64,000 nucleotides of DNA from CAMDPA01 sp963825625 (GCA_963825625.1 CAWGUF010000026.1:159091-223090), one strand, 5' to 3'; counted from the first letter of the stretch, positions 1 through 9,854 are shown. Numbers and translations: made by a program. Notes: a model not told the origin generated them from the sequence alone.

Positions 1-2
1 GC

Positions 3-2123
3 GGATCGCTGATACATGTGCGAAATGGTGCCATCATCGACATCAAGCCGAACCCGGAGCACCCGCTGTCGAAGGGGGCTTTCTGCATCAAGGGCTTCAA
101 GGGGCCGACGGGCATCACGTTCTCCGACGCTCGCCTGCTCCATCCTTTGCGGCGCGTCGGCGAGCGCGGCGAAGGCAAGTGGCAGCGCATCGGCTGGGAC
201 GAGGCGCTCGACTATGCCGCCGATCGCCTCGCCGCAGTGCGAGAGCAATACGGACCATTGTCGCTGGTTGGCGTGTGCAACAACGCCAACGCCGGCCGCG
301 GCCTCGCCGTGCCGCTGCTGCTGCGCTCGCTCGGCTCGCCGAACTGGATGATGAACCAGGACCTGTGCGGCGGCTGCCGCGCCGTGAGCAGCCGTGCCAC
401 CGGGCTCGACATCACGCGCGGCGAGGATGTCGACAACGCACGCTGTGCACTGGTGGTCGGCCGCAACTCCTATGAGGCAGATCCGATCGAATGGCTGGCG
501 CTGAAGGCACTGAAGAAGCGCGGCGGCGAGATCATCGTCATCGATCCCAAGCGGACGCCGGTTGTCGGCATCGCCGACCTGTGGCTGAGGCCGCGCCCGG
601 GCACGGACGCTGCACTTGCGCTCGCCATGATCAACGTGATGCTTGCAGAGGAACGCTACGACAAGGATTTCGTCGCCAAATACACCCACGGCTTCGATTC
701 CCTGTGCGAGCGGGTAAAGCGGTATACGCCGGAGCTGGCCGCCGCCTTGACCGGGGTCGCCGCCGCCGACATCACTGCCGCCGCCCGCATCTATTCTAAT
801 GGGCCGTCGACGTTCGTCAGTGGTCACGGCATCGACGCATTCAGTGCGGGTGTGCAAACGTTCCGTGCCTTTCATTGCCTCATTGGCATCAGCGGCAATG
901 TCGATCGGCCGGGCGGCAACCGGCGCGTCAAGAAGCCGAAGGGATTTCTCGACACTCTGCAGGTCATTCACGATCCGGCGTTCCGCCTGCCGCGCGAGAT
1001 CGAGGAGAAAACGATCGGGGCCGGCACCTATCCGCTGTGGGCGGGGCCGCGCGGCTGGCAGACCTCCTGCCACAATCCCTCCGTGATCGATGCAATTCTG
1101 ACCGGCAAGCCCTACCCCGTGCGCGCAATGTATGCGAGCGGCGCCAATATCGTGATCACCTATCCGAACTCGACGCGAACGGTCGAGGCGCTGCGCACAC
1201 TTGATTTCCTGATGGTGGCCAGCGATACCATGACGCCGACGGCGGAGCTCGCCGACATCGTGCTGCCGAAGACGACGGCGCTGGAGGAGGACGACATAAG
1301 GCTTCAGCCAGGCGCTCCGGCGATCGCGATGACGCAGGCCGCCATGGCACCGCGCGGAGAGGCGCTGAGCGACCTGGAGATCGCCAAGGCATTGCTTGAG
1401 CGTATGCAGCGCCGCAATGCCGCAACAGCGGATTTCCTGCCCTGGGCGGACACCGACGCGTTCCTTCAGCACATGCTCGGCGAGAGCGGTGTGTCGCTCG
1501 CGGAGCTGCGCGAGACAGGCTTTGCGACATACCCCTACAAGCATGAGGACTTCGGCCGTTTCCCGTCGCCGACCGGCAAAGTGGAGCTCTATTCCGAGGC
1601 GATCGCTGCAGCTGGAGGTGATCCGTTGCCGGACTACGTTGCCCCGACACGCGACGGGGCGGCTGACAAGGTCAAGAGCGCTTATCCGCTGACGCTGCTG
1701 ACCGGCGATCGGGAGAAGACGTATCACCATTCGCGCTTCCGCGATCAGCCGTGGGCGAGGAAGCTGTCGCCGGACCCCAGAATTCTCGTGCATCCGTCGA
1801 ATGCCAGTGCGCTTGGGGTTGCCGACAAGCAATGGGTCAGGATCGAGACGCCGGGCATTGCCGGCTCCTGCAAGGCGCGCATCAAGATCACCGAGGCCAC
1901 GCCCGAGGGTGTCGTCAGCACCGGCATGGGCTGGTGGCGGCCGGGCAGCTTGCTACCGGGCTCTGGCGCATTCGACGTCAACATCAACGCGGCGATCACC
2001 TACGATGGCCCGTACGATCCGATTTCGGGCTCGGTCAATTCGCGCGGCCTCATGTGCCGTATCGTGCCGCTGGACGATGATGGCACGGAGGCGAATCCGG
2101 GTTCCGTCTCTGCGAGTGCTTGA
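3..2123 (+). CDS. Molybdopterin-dependent oxidoreductase, 5' end outside window
   Basis: This is the catalytic subunit of a DMSO-reductase-family enzyme that binds a bis-MGD molybdenum cofactor and usually one 4Fe-4S cluster. The frame is open to the left edge, so the N-terminal cluster cysteines are mostly outside; only the last one remains, in the motif AFCIKG. Visible family features are the PEHPLSKGAFC loop, the block around DLCGGCRAVSSRATG where the metal ligand usually sits, the MGD-binding VIDPKRTPV segment, and a C-terminal MopB-type barrel (LTGDREKTYHHSR). It resembles thiosulfate/polysulfide-reductase-like or 'anaerobic dehydrogenase' members; the substrate cannot be read from the sequence. 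About 700 residues are present, near full family length. It ends 225 bp before the convergent opgH gene, and no electron-transfer subunit is seen on this side. Confidence 0.85.
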   Translation, partial: GSLIHVRNGAIIDIKPNPEHPLSKGAFCIKGFKGPTGITFSDARLLHPLRRVGERGEGKWQRIGWDEALDYAADRLAAVREQYGPLSLVGVCNNANAGRGLAVPLLLRSLGSPNWMMNQDLCGGCRAVSSRATGLDITRGEDVDNARCALVVGRNSYEADPIEWLALKALKKRGGEIIVIDPKRTPVVGIADLWLRPRPGTDAALALAMINVMLAEERYDKDFVAKYTHGFDSLCERVKRYTPELAAALTGVAAADITAAARIYSNGPSTFVSGHGIDAFSAGVQTFRAFHCLIGISGNVDRPGGNRRVKKPKGFLDTLQVIHDPAFRLPREIEEKTIGAGTYPLWAGPRGWQTSCHNPSVIDAILTGKPYPVRAMYASGANIVITYPNSTRTVEALRTLDFLMVASDTMTPTAELADIVLPKTTALEEDDIRLQPGAPAIAMTQAAMAPRGEALSDLEIAKALLERMQRRNAATADFLPWADTDAFLQHMLGESGVSLAELRETGFATYPYKHEDFGRFPSPTGKVELYSEAIAAAGGDPLPDYVAPTRDGAADKVKSAYPLTLLTGDREKTYHHSRFRDQPWARKLSPDPRILVHPSNASALGVADKQWVRIETPGIAGSCKARIKITEATPEGVVSTGMGWWRPGSLLPGSGAFDVNINAAITYDGPYDPISGSVNSRGLMCRIVPLDDDGTEANPGSVSASA

Positions 2124-2348
2124 GCGCGTGTTGCGCCAGTTCAGGTCGAGCACGGGCGTCGCAACATGAACGTCGGCACACGTCTGATGACGGCGCCGAC
2201 CGCGAACATGCCAGCGGATGCCAACAGCGGCACGACCGATCCGTCCGCCAGGATGCCATAGAGCTGCACGGCAAGGGGACGCCGGGACGGTCGAATCACC
2301 TCCACATGCGGACACCAGCCAGCCGACGTCTATTCCAATGCAGCATCT

Positions 2349-4565
2349 TCAGCACGTGTCGTCCGTCTCGCTGCCAGTCATCGGCAAGGCGGCGAGCCTC
2401 GCGATCAGGGTGCGGTCGGCGAGCACGGCCAGGCGTTCTACCGGCTTCAACCATGCCACCGCATCACCGATGGACAATGCCTCATCGAGCTTGGCGCTTG
2501 CCGCGGCGCGCCCCGCATCGATGTCGCCGCGATGGCGCTCGACCGGCGTTGGCAAGAATCGTGCGTGCAACTCGCGCAATTCGCGATCGTAGTGCAGGAT
2601 TCGCAATCCGTCGGCGCCGGGCGCAGCTGCGGGAGACAACGCATCGCGCCATTGGTTGGCACGCGCAACAATCGGCGGCTGTGCCACCTCCTCCGGCGTC
2701 TGCAGCAGGCCTGCGCGCCGCAATGCGAGACCGGCCGAGAGCTGTCCACTGCCCCAGGACAGGAACGCCGCCATCATCAGACCTGCAATCGTCGGCGACA
2801 TCCAAGCCACTAGACTTGCCGAGATCAATAGGCCGGCAATCAGCGTCACGAGCCCGAGTAGCATGTGCGATAGATGCCGCCGAGCGATCGTGCGAAACGG
2901 GATCGACCCATCATCGCGGCGTTGCGGATTCCAGCCGCTGTCGGTGCCCATCACTATGCGAATGACTGCGCCGGTCTGGATGACCATCATGATAGGAGCC
3001 AACAGTGCCGAGAAGACGACCTCGATCAGTGTAGAGATGGTCATTCTGAAGCCGCCACCGCTGCCGCGCCGAACCGCCGCGTCGGCGAGCGCTAGCAGCA
3101 GTCCAAGCAGCTTGGGTGCCAACAGGACGGCCAAGGTGATACCGAAGAGACGCAGTGCACGCTCGGCATCGAAAACGGGAAACGCCGGTAGCAACTCGAA
3201 CTCGTTGGTGAAGTATTCGGGCCGCACATAGTGCGATTGCAGGACCAGAACGATGCCAACGATCAGCTGTGCCATCCAGATTGGCGAGGCGAGATAGCTC
3301 ATGATGCCGGTAATGAGATGCTGGCGGCTGGCGAGCTTCAGGCCTTTCGCCGGCAGCACCCGGATGTGTTGCAGGTTGCCCTGGCACCAGCGCCGGTCGC
3401 GGATCGCCAGATCGACCAGCGTCGGCGGGCTCTCCTCGTAGCTTCCGGAGACGTCGGGCAGCATGTAGACGCCCCAGCCCGCCCGCTTCATCAGCGCCGC
3501 CTCCACGAAATCGTGGCTCAGGATGTGACCGCCGAACGGCGGTCGCCCTGAAAGATCCGGCAGCCCGCAACTCTCGGCAAAGGCGCGAGTGCGGATGATG
3601 GCGTTGTGACCCCAGTAGTTGCCATCTCGTCCCGACCATGCCGCCAATCCGGTCGCAATGACTGGACCGTAGATGCGGGCCGCAAACTGCTGCAGCCGCG
3701 CGAACAGGGTATTGCGGTTGATGATCAGCGGTAGAGTTTGGATGATACCCGCATCTGGATCGTTCTCCATTGCGGCGGCAAGCGTGACGATGGCATCCGC
3801 AGTTATCAGGCTGTCGGCGTCGAGCACCAGCATGTGGTCGTAGGCTGCGCCCCAGCCAGAAACGAAATCGGCAATGTTTCCGGCCTTGCGCGCGATGTTC
3901 TTCGGGCGGTGGCGATAGTTGACAGTTGCTTTGTCGCCAAGCCTGCGACGCAGGTCCACCAGCACGCGCTCTTCCGCCATCCATACGTTCGGATCGGTCG
4001 TGTCCGACAGCACGAACCAGTCGAAGTTGCGCAGACTATCTGCGTTTGGACCTGCGGCGACATCCTCGATGATCGAGGCTAACGCTCCGAACACACGTGC
4101 CGGGTCCTCATTGTAGGTCGGCATCACAACGGCGGTGCGACTGGTCAATGGCGGTGTCGCTGGCTGCCGACGTTTCGCCAGCAATGCGAAAAAGCCCACA
4201 ATGCCGCTGGTCAGCGCCAGCGAGATCCATGAGAAATTGATCACGAACAGCACAAGCAGCGCCCACTCCAGCGCCGTCACATCGCCGACCGAGACGACGC
4301 CGTACATCTCGTATGCGCCAAATGCAGTAATGGCCAAGGCGCCACCGAAAACGACAAGTCGGGCAACAGCGGTCCGCCACTGCAATGGTCGCTGCCGCGG
4401 CTGATGCGCCGCTGACTGGTCGAACCGGAACAGTGACTGCTCCGGCATTGTCAGCGTGGCCGGCGGCGGCATGGCGGCCATGGCATCGACATCGCGAAAC
4501 AAATGAACGCCTGGCAACATTGAATTCTGATTTGGAGGACGGCCGGGCGAGGTCATGGGGTCCAT
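2349..4565 (-). CDS. opgH: Glucans biosynthesis glucosyltransferase H
   Basis: OpgH (MdoH) is the inner-membrane GT2 glucosyltransferase that polymerises UDP-glucose into the beta-1,2 backbone of osmoregulated periplasmic glucans. The 738-residue product has an N-terminal cytosolic stretch, two membrane segments near residues 65-130, then the GT2 domain. Its motifs are AVVMPTYNEDP, LVLDADSLI (the D-x-D metal site), the acceptor-loop HDFVEAALMKRAGW and the RRWCQGN processive-transferase motif. Several further membrane helices follow (residues about 410-610). Length fits the shorter alphaproteobacterial forms. Its start overlaps the end of opgG by 13 bp, so the two are almost certainly co-transcribed and translationally coupled. 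The reading frame is intact. Confidence 0.95.
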   Translation of the reverse strand: MDPMTSPGRPPNQNSMLPGVHLFRDVDAMAAMPPPATLTMPEQSLFRFDQSAAHQPRQRPLQWRTAVARLVVFGGALAITAFGAYEMYGVVSVGDVTALEWALLVLFVINFSWISLALTSGIVGFFALLAKRRQPATPPLTSRTAVVMPTYNEDPARVFGALASIIEDVAAGPNADSLRNFDWFVLSDTTDPNVWMAEERVLVDLRRRLGDKATVNYRHRPKNIARKAGNIADFVSGWGAAYDHMLVLDADSLITADAIVTLAAAMENDPDAGIIQTLPLIINRNTLFARLQQFAARIYGPVIATGLAAWSGRDGNYWGHNAIIRTRAFAESCGLPDLSGRPPFGGHILSHDFVEAALMKRAGWGVYMLPDVSGSYEESPPTLVDLAIRDRRWCQGNLQHIRVLPAKGLKLASRQHLITGIMSYLASPIWMAQLIVGIVLVLQSHYVRPEYFTNEFELLPAFPVFDAERALRLFGITLAVLLAPKLLGLLLALADAAVRRGSGGGFRMTISTLIEVVFSALLAPIMMVIQTGAVIRIVMGTDSGWNPQRRDDGSIPFRTIARRHLSHMLLGLVTLIAGLLISASLVAWMSPTIAGLMMAAFLSWGSGQLSAGLALRRAGLLQTPEEVAQPPIVARANQWRDALSPAAAPGADGLRILHYDRELRELHARFLPTPVERHRGDIDAGRAAASAKLDEALSIGDAVAWLKPVERLAVLADRTLIARLAALPMTGSETDDTC

Positions 4566-6118
4566 CTATAGAGCCAGGTCTCGCTCACCGGGGTGGCGCC
4601 TTGCTGCAAGACGAGCCGCAATTCCACAAGTGGATTACTGCCGGCGTCGAGGTCGAACATGATGCGCATGGTCCCGTCTTCGGGTGTTCTGAATATACGC
4701 ACGGACGTGATCTTGCCGGCCGAGGCCCACAGATTTGGCGTGATCTCCTGTGCGCCGGCAGACGCCGATAGGCGCTTGTCGGAAAACTGAACCAGAAAGC
4801 GGCGCTTGAATTCCGATGCGCTGCCCGGGACGCGGCCGGTGCCGGAGTGGGTGGCGATCGCGCCATCTGATTGATATTGCGGCTGCCAGCTCCATATCTG
4901 GCGGTATGCGAAGTAGGTCTTGGAGCGCGCAGCAAGTCCCATTTTCGGGCGCCAGTAGAGTGCGATGTTCTTGTTATAGGCGGCGGCGGCAGGAATTTCC
5001 ATCAGTGTTACCTCGCCCGCCCCCCAGTTTCCGATCGGCTCGATCCAGACCGTAGGCCGGCGTTGCCATGCATTCTCGTCGTCGAGGAATGCCGTAAAGC
5101 TCCGGTTGCGCTGCAGCAGTCCGTAGCCCTTCGGATCTTGATCCACGAAGGCAGAGATCTGCAACCTTTCGCGGTTTGCCACGGGCCGCCAGATCCATTC
5201 GCCCTTGCCGGACAACATCTGCACGCCCGATACCTCGAAAACCGATGGCCTGACATCGTCGATGCCGCGCCGGCCGAGTGGCCCGGACAAGTGCGTCGCC
5301 TGGATCGGCGTGAGGCCAAAGTGCTCCACCTTGCGTCGCGTGAAGATCTCGCACTCTACATCGATCACGGTGGCATCATCGGCGCGCAGGGAGAAATGAA
5401 ACGCACCGGAAAGGCTCGGTGTGTCGACCAGTGCATGCATGATGAGCGCTGCGGCCGCAGGCCCTGGCTTCTCGATCCAGATCGAGCGGATATGCGGTGC
5501 TTCCTCCGACTTCTGGTCGGCTGAGCGCACAGCCAGAGGACGAGAGATCGCGCCCCACTCCTGGTTACGTGCAATAGCAGACAGCACCGCGGCGTTGCGA
5601 ATACTGGCGACGGCTCGTAGCGTACCATCGCTATTGCGGACATGAACGCGAAAGCCGGTAAAGCCGAGTTGCGCCGCGGCGGGCGGTGGCTTCAGGTTGC
5701 CGAACTCAAATTTGGCCGGATCGTAAGTGATCGGTGTTCGTAGTTTGCCTTCCACCGTGAAGAGCGCGACGTCGCCTGGCTGACTGCGACTGCGATGCAG
5801 TGGCTCGATGACAAAAGGCAGGTTGTCGCCGCCCCAGATCATGTCTTCAGTGCGGAAGCGAACCCCTGCCACATCCTCCGGCGAGGCATTTTCGAGCGCT
5901 CCCAGCGGCGACTGCACCGGCAGCTTGTAAGGTTTTGCAGCCAACTCGCGCGCCAGATCACTGACTGTTGCGGCGAGGAGATCCGGTCCTGCATCCGTGC
6001 TATCAGCCGTTTGCGCAACCACCTGCGTCCCAAGCCCGGCAGGCTGTATCGCCAGCAGCGCCAGCGCAAACAGCGCGAACCGCATTCGGCTTCGGTAATT
6101 CAAGCTGGAATTCGTCAT
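4553..6118 (-). CDS. opgG: Glucans biosynthesis periplasmic protein G
   Basis: OpgG (MdoG) is the periplasmic partner of OpgH, needed for glucan backbone release and branching. The 521-residue protein starts with a Sec signal peptide (basic MRFALFALALLAIQPAG core, cleavage probably after VVAQ). It then has the MdoG beta-sandwich domain (about residues 45-405; motifs VRFRTEDMIWGG and PLHRSRSQPGDVALF) and a C-terminal Ig-like domain. The conserved WSGYQLRF-like and SYWIEP-type segments appear here as RPTVWIEPIGNWG. It is the first gene of the leftward opgG-opgH operon. The 186 bp between it and the divergent opgD must hold both promoters. Confidence 0.93.
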   Translation of the reverse strand: MTNSSLNYRSRMRFALFALALLAIQPAGLGTQVVAQTADSTDAGPDLLAATVSDLARELAAKPYKLPVQSPLGALENASPEDVAGVRFRTEDMIWGGDNLPFVIEPLHRSRSQPGDVALFTVEGKLRTPITYDPAKFEFGNLKPPPAAAQLGFTGFRVHVRNSDGTLRAVASIRNAAVLSAIARNQEWGAISRPLAVRSADQKSEEAPHIRSIWIEKPGPAAAALIMHALVDTPSLSGAFHFSLRADDATVIDVECEIFTRRKVEHFGLTPIQATHLSGPLGRRGIDDVRPSVFEVSGVQMLSGKGEWIWRPVANRERLQISAFVDQDPKGYGLLQRNRSFTAFLDDENAWQRRPTVWIEPIGNWGAGEVTLMEIPAAAAYNKNIALYWRPKMGLAARSKTYFAYRQIWSWQPQYQSDGAIATHSGTGRVPGSASEFKRRFLVQFSDKRLSASAGAQEITPNLWASAGKITSVRIFRTPEDGTMRIMFDLDAGSNPLVELRLVLQQGATPVSETWLYRWTP

Positions 6119-6304
6119 GCTGCACTCGCATTCTGCTGAAGCGCATGGGTGGGCCGCCAGCAGCTCACAAGTTCATTGCGCATCGCCCTGCCGACCCGGG
6201 GTAGCGCCTAGTCGCAGCACCCTAGTATTGCATTGACCCGGGCATGCAAGTGGTCTTTCGTGCCGCTGACTTTGAATGGCACTGGAGTAATAGAGGCCGT
6301 CGCC
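6119..6304. promoter_or_regulatory. Divergent promoter region between opgG and opgD
   Basis: A 186-bp non-coding spacer separates the divergently transcribed opgG and opgD genes, so both promoters must lie here. I could not assign clear -35/-10 boxes or an operator. An ATG-less extension of the opgD frame runs through the right half (from 6233) but has no convincing ribosome binding site. Confidence 0.5.
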
Positions 6305-7900
6305 ATGTCCAGCCCCGATCGGCGCACCTTTACCACCGGCCTCGCCGCGGTGGCGGCGTTATGCGGCCTCAGTGTATCGGCATATGCCCAGAACGCACCG
6401 GCCACGAAACCGGGTCGTGGCTTCGGCTTCGAGGACGTCGTGGCACGAGCGCGCCGGCTGGCGGCCAGCCCATACGAAGCCCGTTTGCCGAAGCTGCCCG
6501 CCGTATTCGAGGCGATGGATTGGGACAAGTGGCGACAGATTCGGTTTCGGCAAGAAAAGGCCCTGTTGCGTGGCGGTACCAGCAGATACAGCCTCCAGCT
6601 GTTCCACCTCGGCCACCTGTTCAAGCGGCCGGTCACCGTCAACGTCACGCGCGAAGGCATCACCTCGCCGATCCCCTATTCGACCGCTTTATTTGACTAC
6701 GGCTCTTTGCAGCTACCCAGGCAGCTGCCGATCAGTCTCGGATTCGCCGGCTTCCGCGTGCATTATCCGCTCAACGACCCCAAGACCGACGACGAGTTGA
6801 TCTCGTTCGTCGGCTCCAGCTATTTCCGCTGGCTGGGGCGCGGCCAGAAATACGGGCTCTCCGCCCGCGGGCTTGCGATTGGCACTGGCAAGCTCGACAA
6901 CAAGGAGGAATTCCCCTTCTTCCGCGAGTTCTGGATCGATACAGAAGGCGATAAGAACGGCGCACTGGTCATCCTTGCGCTGCTCGACAGTCAGTCGGTC
7001 ACAGGCGCCTACCGCTTTGTGGTGCGGCCCGGCCCACACTCCAGCGTCGATGTCAGTGTGCGGATCTTTGCTCGAGCGTCTATCGATGCTTTGGGCCTTG
7101 CGCCGCTGACCTCGATGTACTTCCTGGGCGAGAACGATCGCCACCTCAACGACCGCAACAAGTACGACGAGTTCCGTCCCGAGCTGCACGATTCGGACGG
7201 GCTTCTCATGCACACGGCGAGCGGCGAGTGGGTCTGGCGCCCGCTGAAGAACCCATTGATACAGGAGGTCCAGCGTTTCGAGGCGAAGGACGTCAGGGGC
7301 TTCGGCCTGATGCAGCGCGATCGCAGGTTCGACAGCTACCAGGACATAGAGCTGAACTATGAGCAGCGGCCGAGCTATTGGATTGAGCCTACGAGCGATT
7401 GGGGTAACGGCGTCGTCGAGCTGGTCGAGCTGGCCACCGCAGACGAGACGGCCGACAATATCGTGGCTGCATTCGTGCCCAAGGCACCCCTCGAAGCCGG
7501 CAAGGAGCTGGCATTCTCCTATCGCATGCGCTCCGTTGAGGCCGGGCTTGAGCTGCATCCGCTTGGCCATGCCGTCAACACGTTCTCGGCGCCGGCCCGT
7601 GCGCTTGGCTCGACCGAACAGGACAAGGTGCTGACGCGACGCCTGATGATCGACTTCGCCGGTGGAGAGATAGACTACTTCCTGCAGCAGCCGTCGCTGG
7701 TGCAGGTCGATGCCTCGGCGCTTGCCGCGCGCGTGCTGCGGACATTCGTCGTGCCGAATCCGGCGCTCAAGGGCTTCCGCATTATGCTCGACGTGCAGTT
7801 CGAGAAGGACAAGGTCGGCGTCATCAGGGCCGCGCTCCGGTCGGGCTCGAAATTGCTGACCGAAACCTGGACCTACGCTTGGCGGTTCTACGATTTGTGA
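6305..7900 (+). CDS. opgD: Periplasmic glucan biosynthesis protein D (Tat-exported MdoG/OpgD family)
   Basis: This MdoG-domain protein is related to OpgG but fits OpgD, which in E. coli controls glucan backbone linearity. I chose the ATG at 6305 because the product then begins with a twin-arginine signal (SPDRRTFTTGLAAVAAL), as OpgD does, and an AGAGG-like site lies upstream; the open frame reaches back to 6233. The mature part has the MdoG beta-sandwich (DWDKWRQIRFRQEKALLR near the N-terminus, EQRPSYWIEPTSDWGNG near residue 350) and the C-terminal Ig-like domain. It is 531 residues, the usual length. It is divergent from opgGH, which suggests a shared osmotic regulon. The frame is intact and the gene is followed by a 670-bp non-coding stretch. 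Confidence 0.88.
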   Translation: MSSPDRRTFTTGLAAVAALCGLSVSAYAQNAPATKPGRGFGFEDVVARARRLAASPYEARLPKLPAVFEAMDWDKWRQIRFRQEKALLRGGTSRYSLQLFHLGHLFKRPVTVNVTREGITSPIPYSTALFDYGSLQLPRQLPISLGFAGFRVHYPLNDPKTDDELISFVGSSYFRWLGRGQKYGLSARGLAIGTGKLDNKEEFPFFREFWIDTEGDKNGALVILALLDSQSVTGAYRFVVRPGPHSSVDVSVRIFARASIDALGLAPLTSMYFLGENDRHLNDRNKYDEFRPELHDSDGLLMHTASGEWVWRPLKNPLIQEVQRFEAKDVRGFGLMQRDRRFDSYQDIELNYEQRPSYWIEPTSDWGNGVVELVELATADETADNIVAAFVPKAPLEAGKELAFSYRMRSVEAGLELHPLGHAVNTFSAPARALGSTEQDKVLTRRLMIDFAGGEIDYFLQQPSLVQVDASALAARVLRTFVVPNPALKGFRIMLDVQFEKDKVGVIRAALRSGSKLLTETWTYAWRFYDL

Positions 7901-8570
7901 GCCGGAAGGCCGAAGTTGCCGCTGCCGGCTATGGGGCCTCGAGCGGTTACACACCGCAGAATTCGACCCTTTTGATTTCGTTCCCGAGCCAATCCAATAG
8001 CCGAGTTGCGCCTGAGTAGGCCATTCCTGTGATGGTCCGCAATAACCGCTGGTGTAAGACCAGGAAGCTTCATAACCCGCGTATGGATGCAATTATAGAG
8101 AGCAATATATAGTCGTATATATTTGAGATTGCATGCATGTTTGATCCGTGTTCATCGCAATTCTGGCATCGGTCCAATACAATCAAGACTGCGCATAGTG
8201 TGACACTTTCACAGTCGTTTGTGCCGAATAGCAGACCGGAGCTGTAGCTTCTGACCAGCGGGGGTCATGAGGTTGAGTATACACAAGGAGAAGTCAGTTG
8301 AATGTCAGACGGATGACGGTTTGGTTGCGGCAAACCATTTGCGCGAGCTCCTGGTAGCACTCGAGGCGTCGGGAGCAGCGCCTGAGGCCGGCAAGGTCTG
8401 GCGCGACGGCAATGATGGACATGGTGTCGACGCGGCTGACCTGCCGCTTTCTGCGCCCAACATGTTAATGGTCAGGTTGGCGACGGTGCAAATTCCAATG
8501 ATGCGGATACTCCCATTGCACTGCTCCACTTTGGCGAGTTGATACCGCAGCGCCAGCTCTTTCTAGCGGA
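7901..8570. other. Non-coding stretch with a possible gene fragment (8267-8542)
   Basis: This lies between opgD and the IS3 element. The only coding signal is an ORF starting at the ATG at 8267, whose frame reads plausibly protein-like to about 8455 (NHLRELLVALEASGAAPE). If one switches frame near 8460 it continues (VNGQVGDGANSNDADT) straight into the IS left end. It may therefore be a frameshifted gene tail cut by the insertion. I do not recognise a family, and no RNA gene or terminator was seen. Confidence 0.3.
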
Positions 8571-8634
8571 TGACCTGCCCCTGCAGAACTCCTCCAGTCT
8601 GAGGTAGAGTCCGCACCCGAGAGAGGGACGGACG

Positions 8635-8901
8635 ATGAAGAAGAGCCGGTTCACGGAAGAGCAGATCATTGCGATCCTGCGCGAGCAGGAAGCGGGGGCG
8701 AAGACGGCGGAGGTTTGCCGCCGCCATGGCATCAGCCAGCCGACGTTCTATAACTGGAAGGCCAAGTACGGCGGGCTGGATGTCTCGGACGCGAAGCGTC
8801 TGCGGGCGCTGGAGGACGAGAACGCGAAGCTGAAGAAGCTGCTGGCCGAGGCGATGCTGGACAACGCGGTTCTGAAAGACGTCGCCTCAAAAAAATGGTG
8901 A
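8635..8901 (+). CDS. IS3-family transposase OrfA
   Basis: This 88-residue DNA-binding subunit has an N-terminal helix-turn-helix of the transposase_8 type (FTEEQIIAILREQEAG, then VCRRHGISQPTFYNWKAKYGG) followed by a leucine-zipper segment (RLRALEDENAKLKKLLAEAM). It recognises the IS ends and dimerises. Its last codons contain the A7 slippery run, so a fraction of ribosomes should shift -1 into orfB and make OrfAB, the active transposase. The start codon follows a GAGGGACGGACG stretch that can serve as ribosome binding site. Confidence 0.95.
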   Translation: MKKSRFTEEQIIAILREQEAGAKTAEVCRRHGISQPTFYNWKAKYGGLDVSDAKRLRALEDENAKLKKLLAEAMLDNAVLKDVASKKW

Positions 8902-9836
8902 CGCCCGCCGTGAGACGGAACGTCGTCGCACAAGCCGTGACGAGCCACGGCTTGAGCGAACGGCGGGCGTGCCTGATCCTCGGCGTCTATCGGTCGAGCC
9001 ATCGCTATCGATCGCGCCGTTCCGACGACGCGGCACTGCGGGAACGGATCCGCGATCTCGCGCACGATCGTCGTCGTTTCGGCTATCGACGACTGTTCAT
9101 TCTGCTGCGTCGTGATGGCGAGGCTTCGGGCCGCAACCGCATCTATCGGCTTTATCGGGAGGAAGGCTTGAGCGTGAGGAAACGCAAGTCTCGGCGGCGC
9201 GCAACGGGGATGCGCGCACCGATCCTGGTCGTGGCTCGTGCCAATGCCCGCTGGTCGCTCGACTTCGTGCACGACCAGATGGCGAACGGGCGTCGCTTCC
9301 GCATCCTCAACATCGTCGACGACGTGACGCGGGAATGCCTGGCCTCGATCGCGGACACGTCGATCTCGGGCGCCCGCGTGGCTCGCGAGTTGACGGCACT
9401 GATGGCGCGGCGCGGCCGACCGGGCATGATCGTGTCCGACAACGGCACCGAGTTCACGTCGAATGCCGTTCTGTCGTGGGCCTCCACGCAGCGGATCGAC
9501 TGGCACTACATTGCTCCGGGCAAACCGATCCAGAATGCCTTCTCGGAGAGCTTCAACGGCCGCATGCGCGACGAACTGTTGAATGAGAGCCTGTTCTTCG
9601 GGCTCGGTCACGCCCGCACGGAAATCGCGGCATGGGTCGCCGACTACAATACCGAACGCCCGCATTCGGCGCTCGGCTACCAGACGCCAGCGGCATTCGC
9701 AGCAGCGCTGGCGGCCACAACAACCACCGCAACAGGCCGGCCTGCTGCGATATGTGAGGTCTCCGCAGCCCGGCCTGTTGCTCACCACCCAGACGACAGC
9801 GTATCAACCCAAAAGACTCTATCCACGGCTGGATGA
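8895..9836 (+). CDS. IS3-family transposase OrfB (DDE integrase domain)
   Basis: This is the catalytic part of the IS3 transposase. An HTH_21-like segment (RRFGYRRLFILLRRDG) precedes an rve-type RNase H fold. The DDE triad is visible as WSLDFVHD (first D), IVSDNGTEF (second D) and NAFSESFNGRMRDELLNE (E). The C-terminal signature YNTERPHSALGYQTP is also typical. It overlaps orfA by 7 bp in the -1 frame and is expressed mostly as an OrfAB fusion through the A7 slip site. The frame is intact, so the element may be active. Confidence 0.95.
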   Translation: MVTPAVRRNVVAQAVTSHGLSERRACLILGVYRSSHRYRSRRSDDAALRERIRDLAHDRRRFGYRRLFILLRRDGEASGRNRIYRLYREEGLSVRKRKSRRRATGMRAPILVVARANARWSLDFVHDQMANGRRFRILNIVDDVTRECLASIADTSISGARVARELTALMARRGRPGMIVSDNGTEFTSNAVLSWASTQRIDWHYIAPGKPIQNAFSESFNGRMRDELLNESLFFGLGHARTEIAAWVADYNTERPHSALGYQTPAAFAAALAATTTTATGRPAAICEVSAARPVAHHPDDSVSTQKTLSTAG

Positions 9837-9854
9837 AACTTCAGGGGCAGGTCA

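Larger units (their letters stand above)
8571..9854 (+). mobile_element. IS3-family insertion sequence
   Basis: This complete element of 1284 bp has 13-bp terminal inverted repeats TGACCTGCCCCTG. The left copy begins at 8571 and the right copy is its reverse complement ending at 9854. It carries the two overlapping frames typical of IS3 (orfA and orfB) joined by a run of seven A residues at 8889-8895, the classical site for programmed -1 frameshifting to a fused transposase. The end sequence and OrfA type resemble the IS407/IS51-like subgroups. The flanking bases (left CGGA, right ATTT) do not form a target duplication. Confidence 0.92.

Noticed and set aside
1156..1650. Reverse-strand ORF of 164 codons within the molybdopterin oxidoreductase gene
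   Set aside because: It is a high-GC shadow of a clear family gene on the plus strand; the predicted product is low-complexity Arg/Pro/Ser-rich.
6713..8092. Long reverse-strand ORF of 459 codons across opgD
   Set aside because: It is antisense to the conserved, Tat-signal-bearing opgD frame and has no recognisable domain; typical of GC-rich third-position bias.
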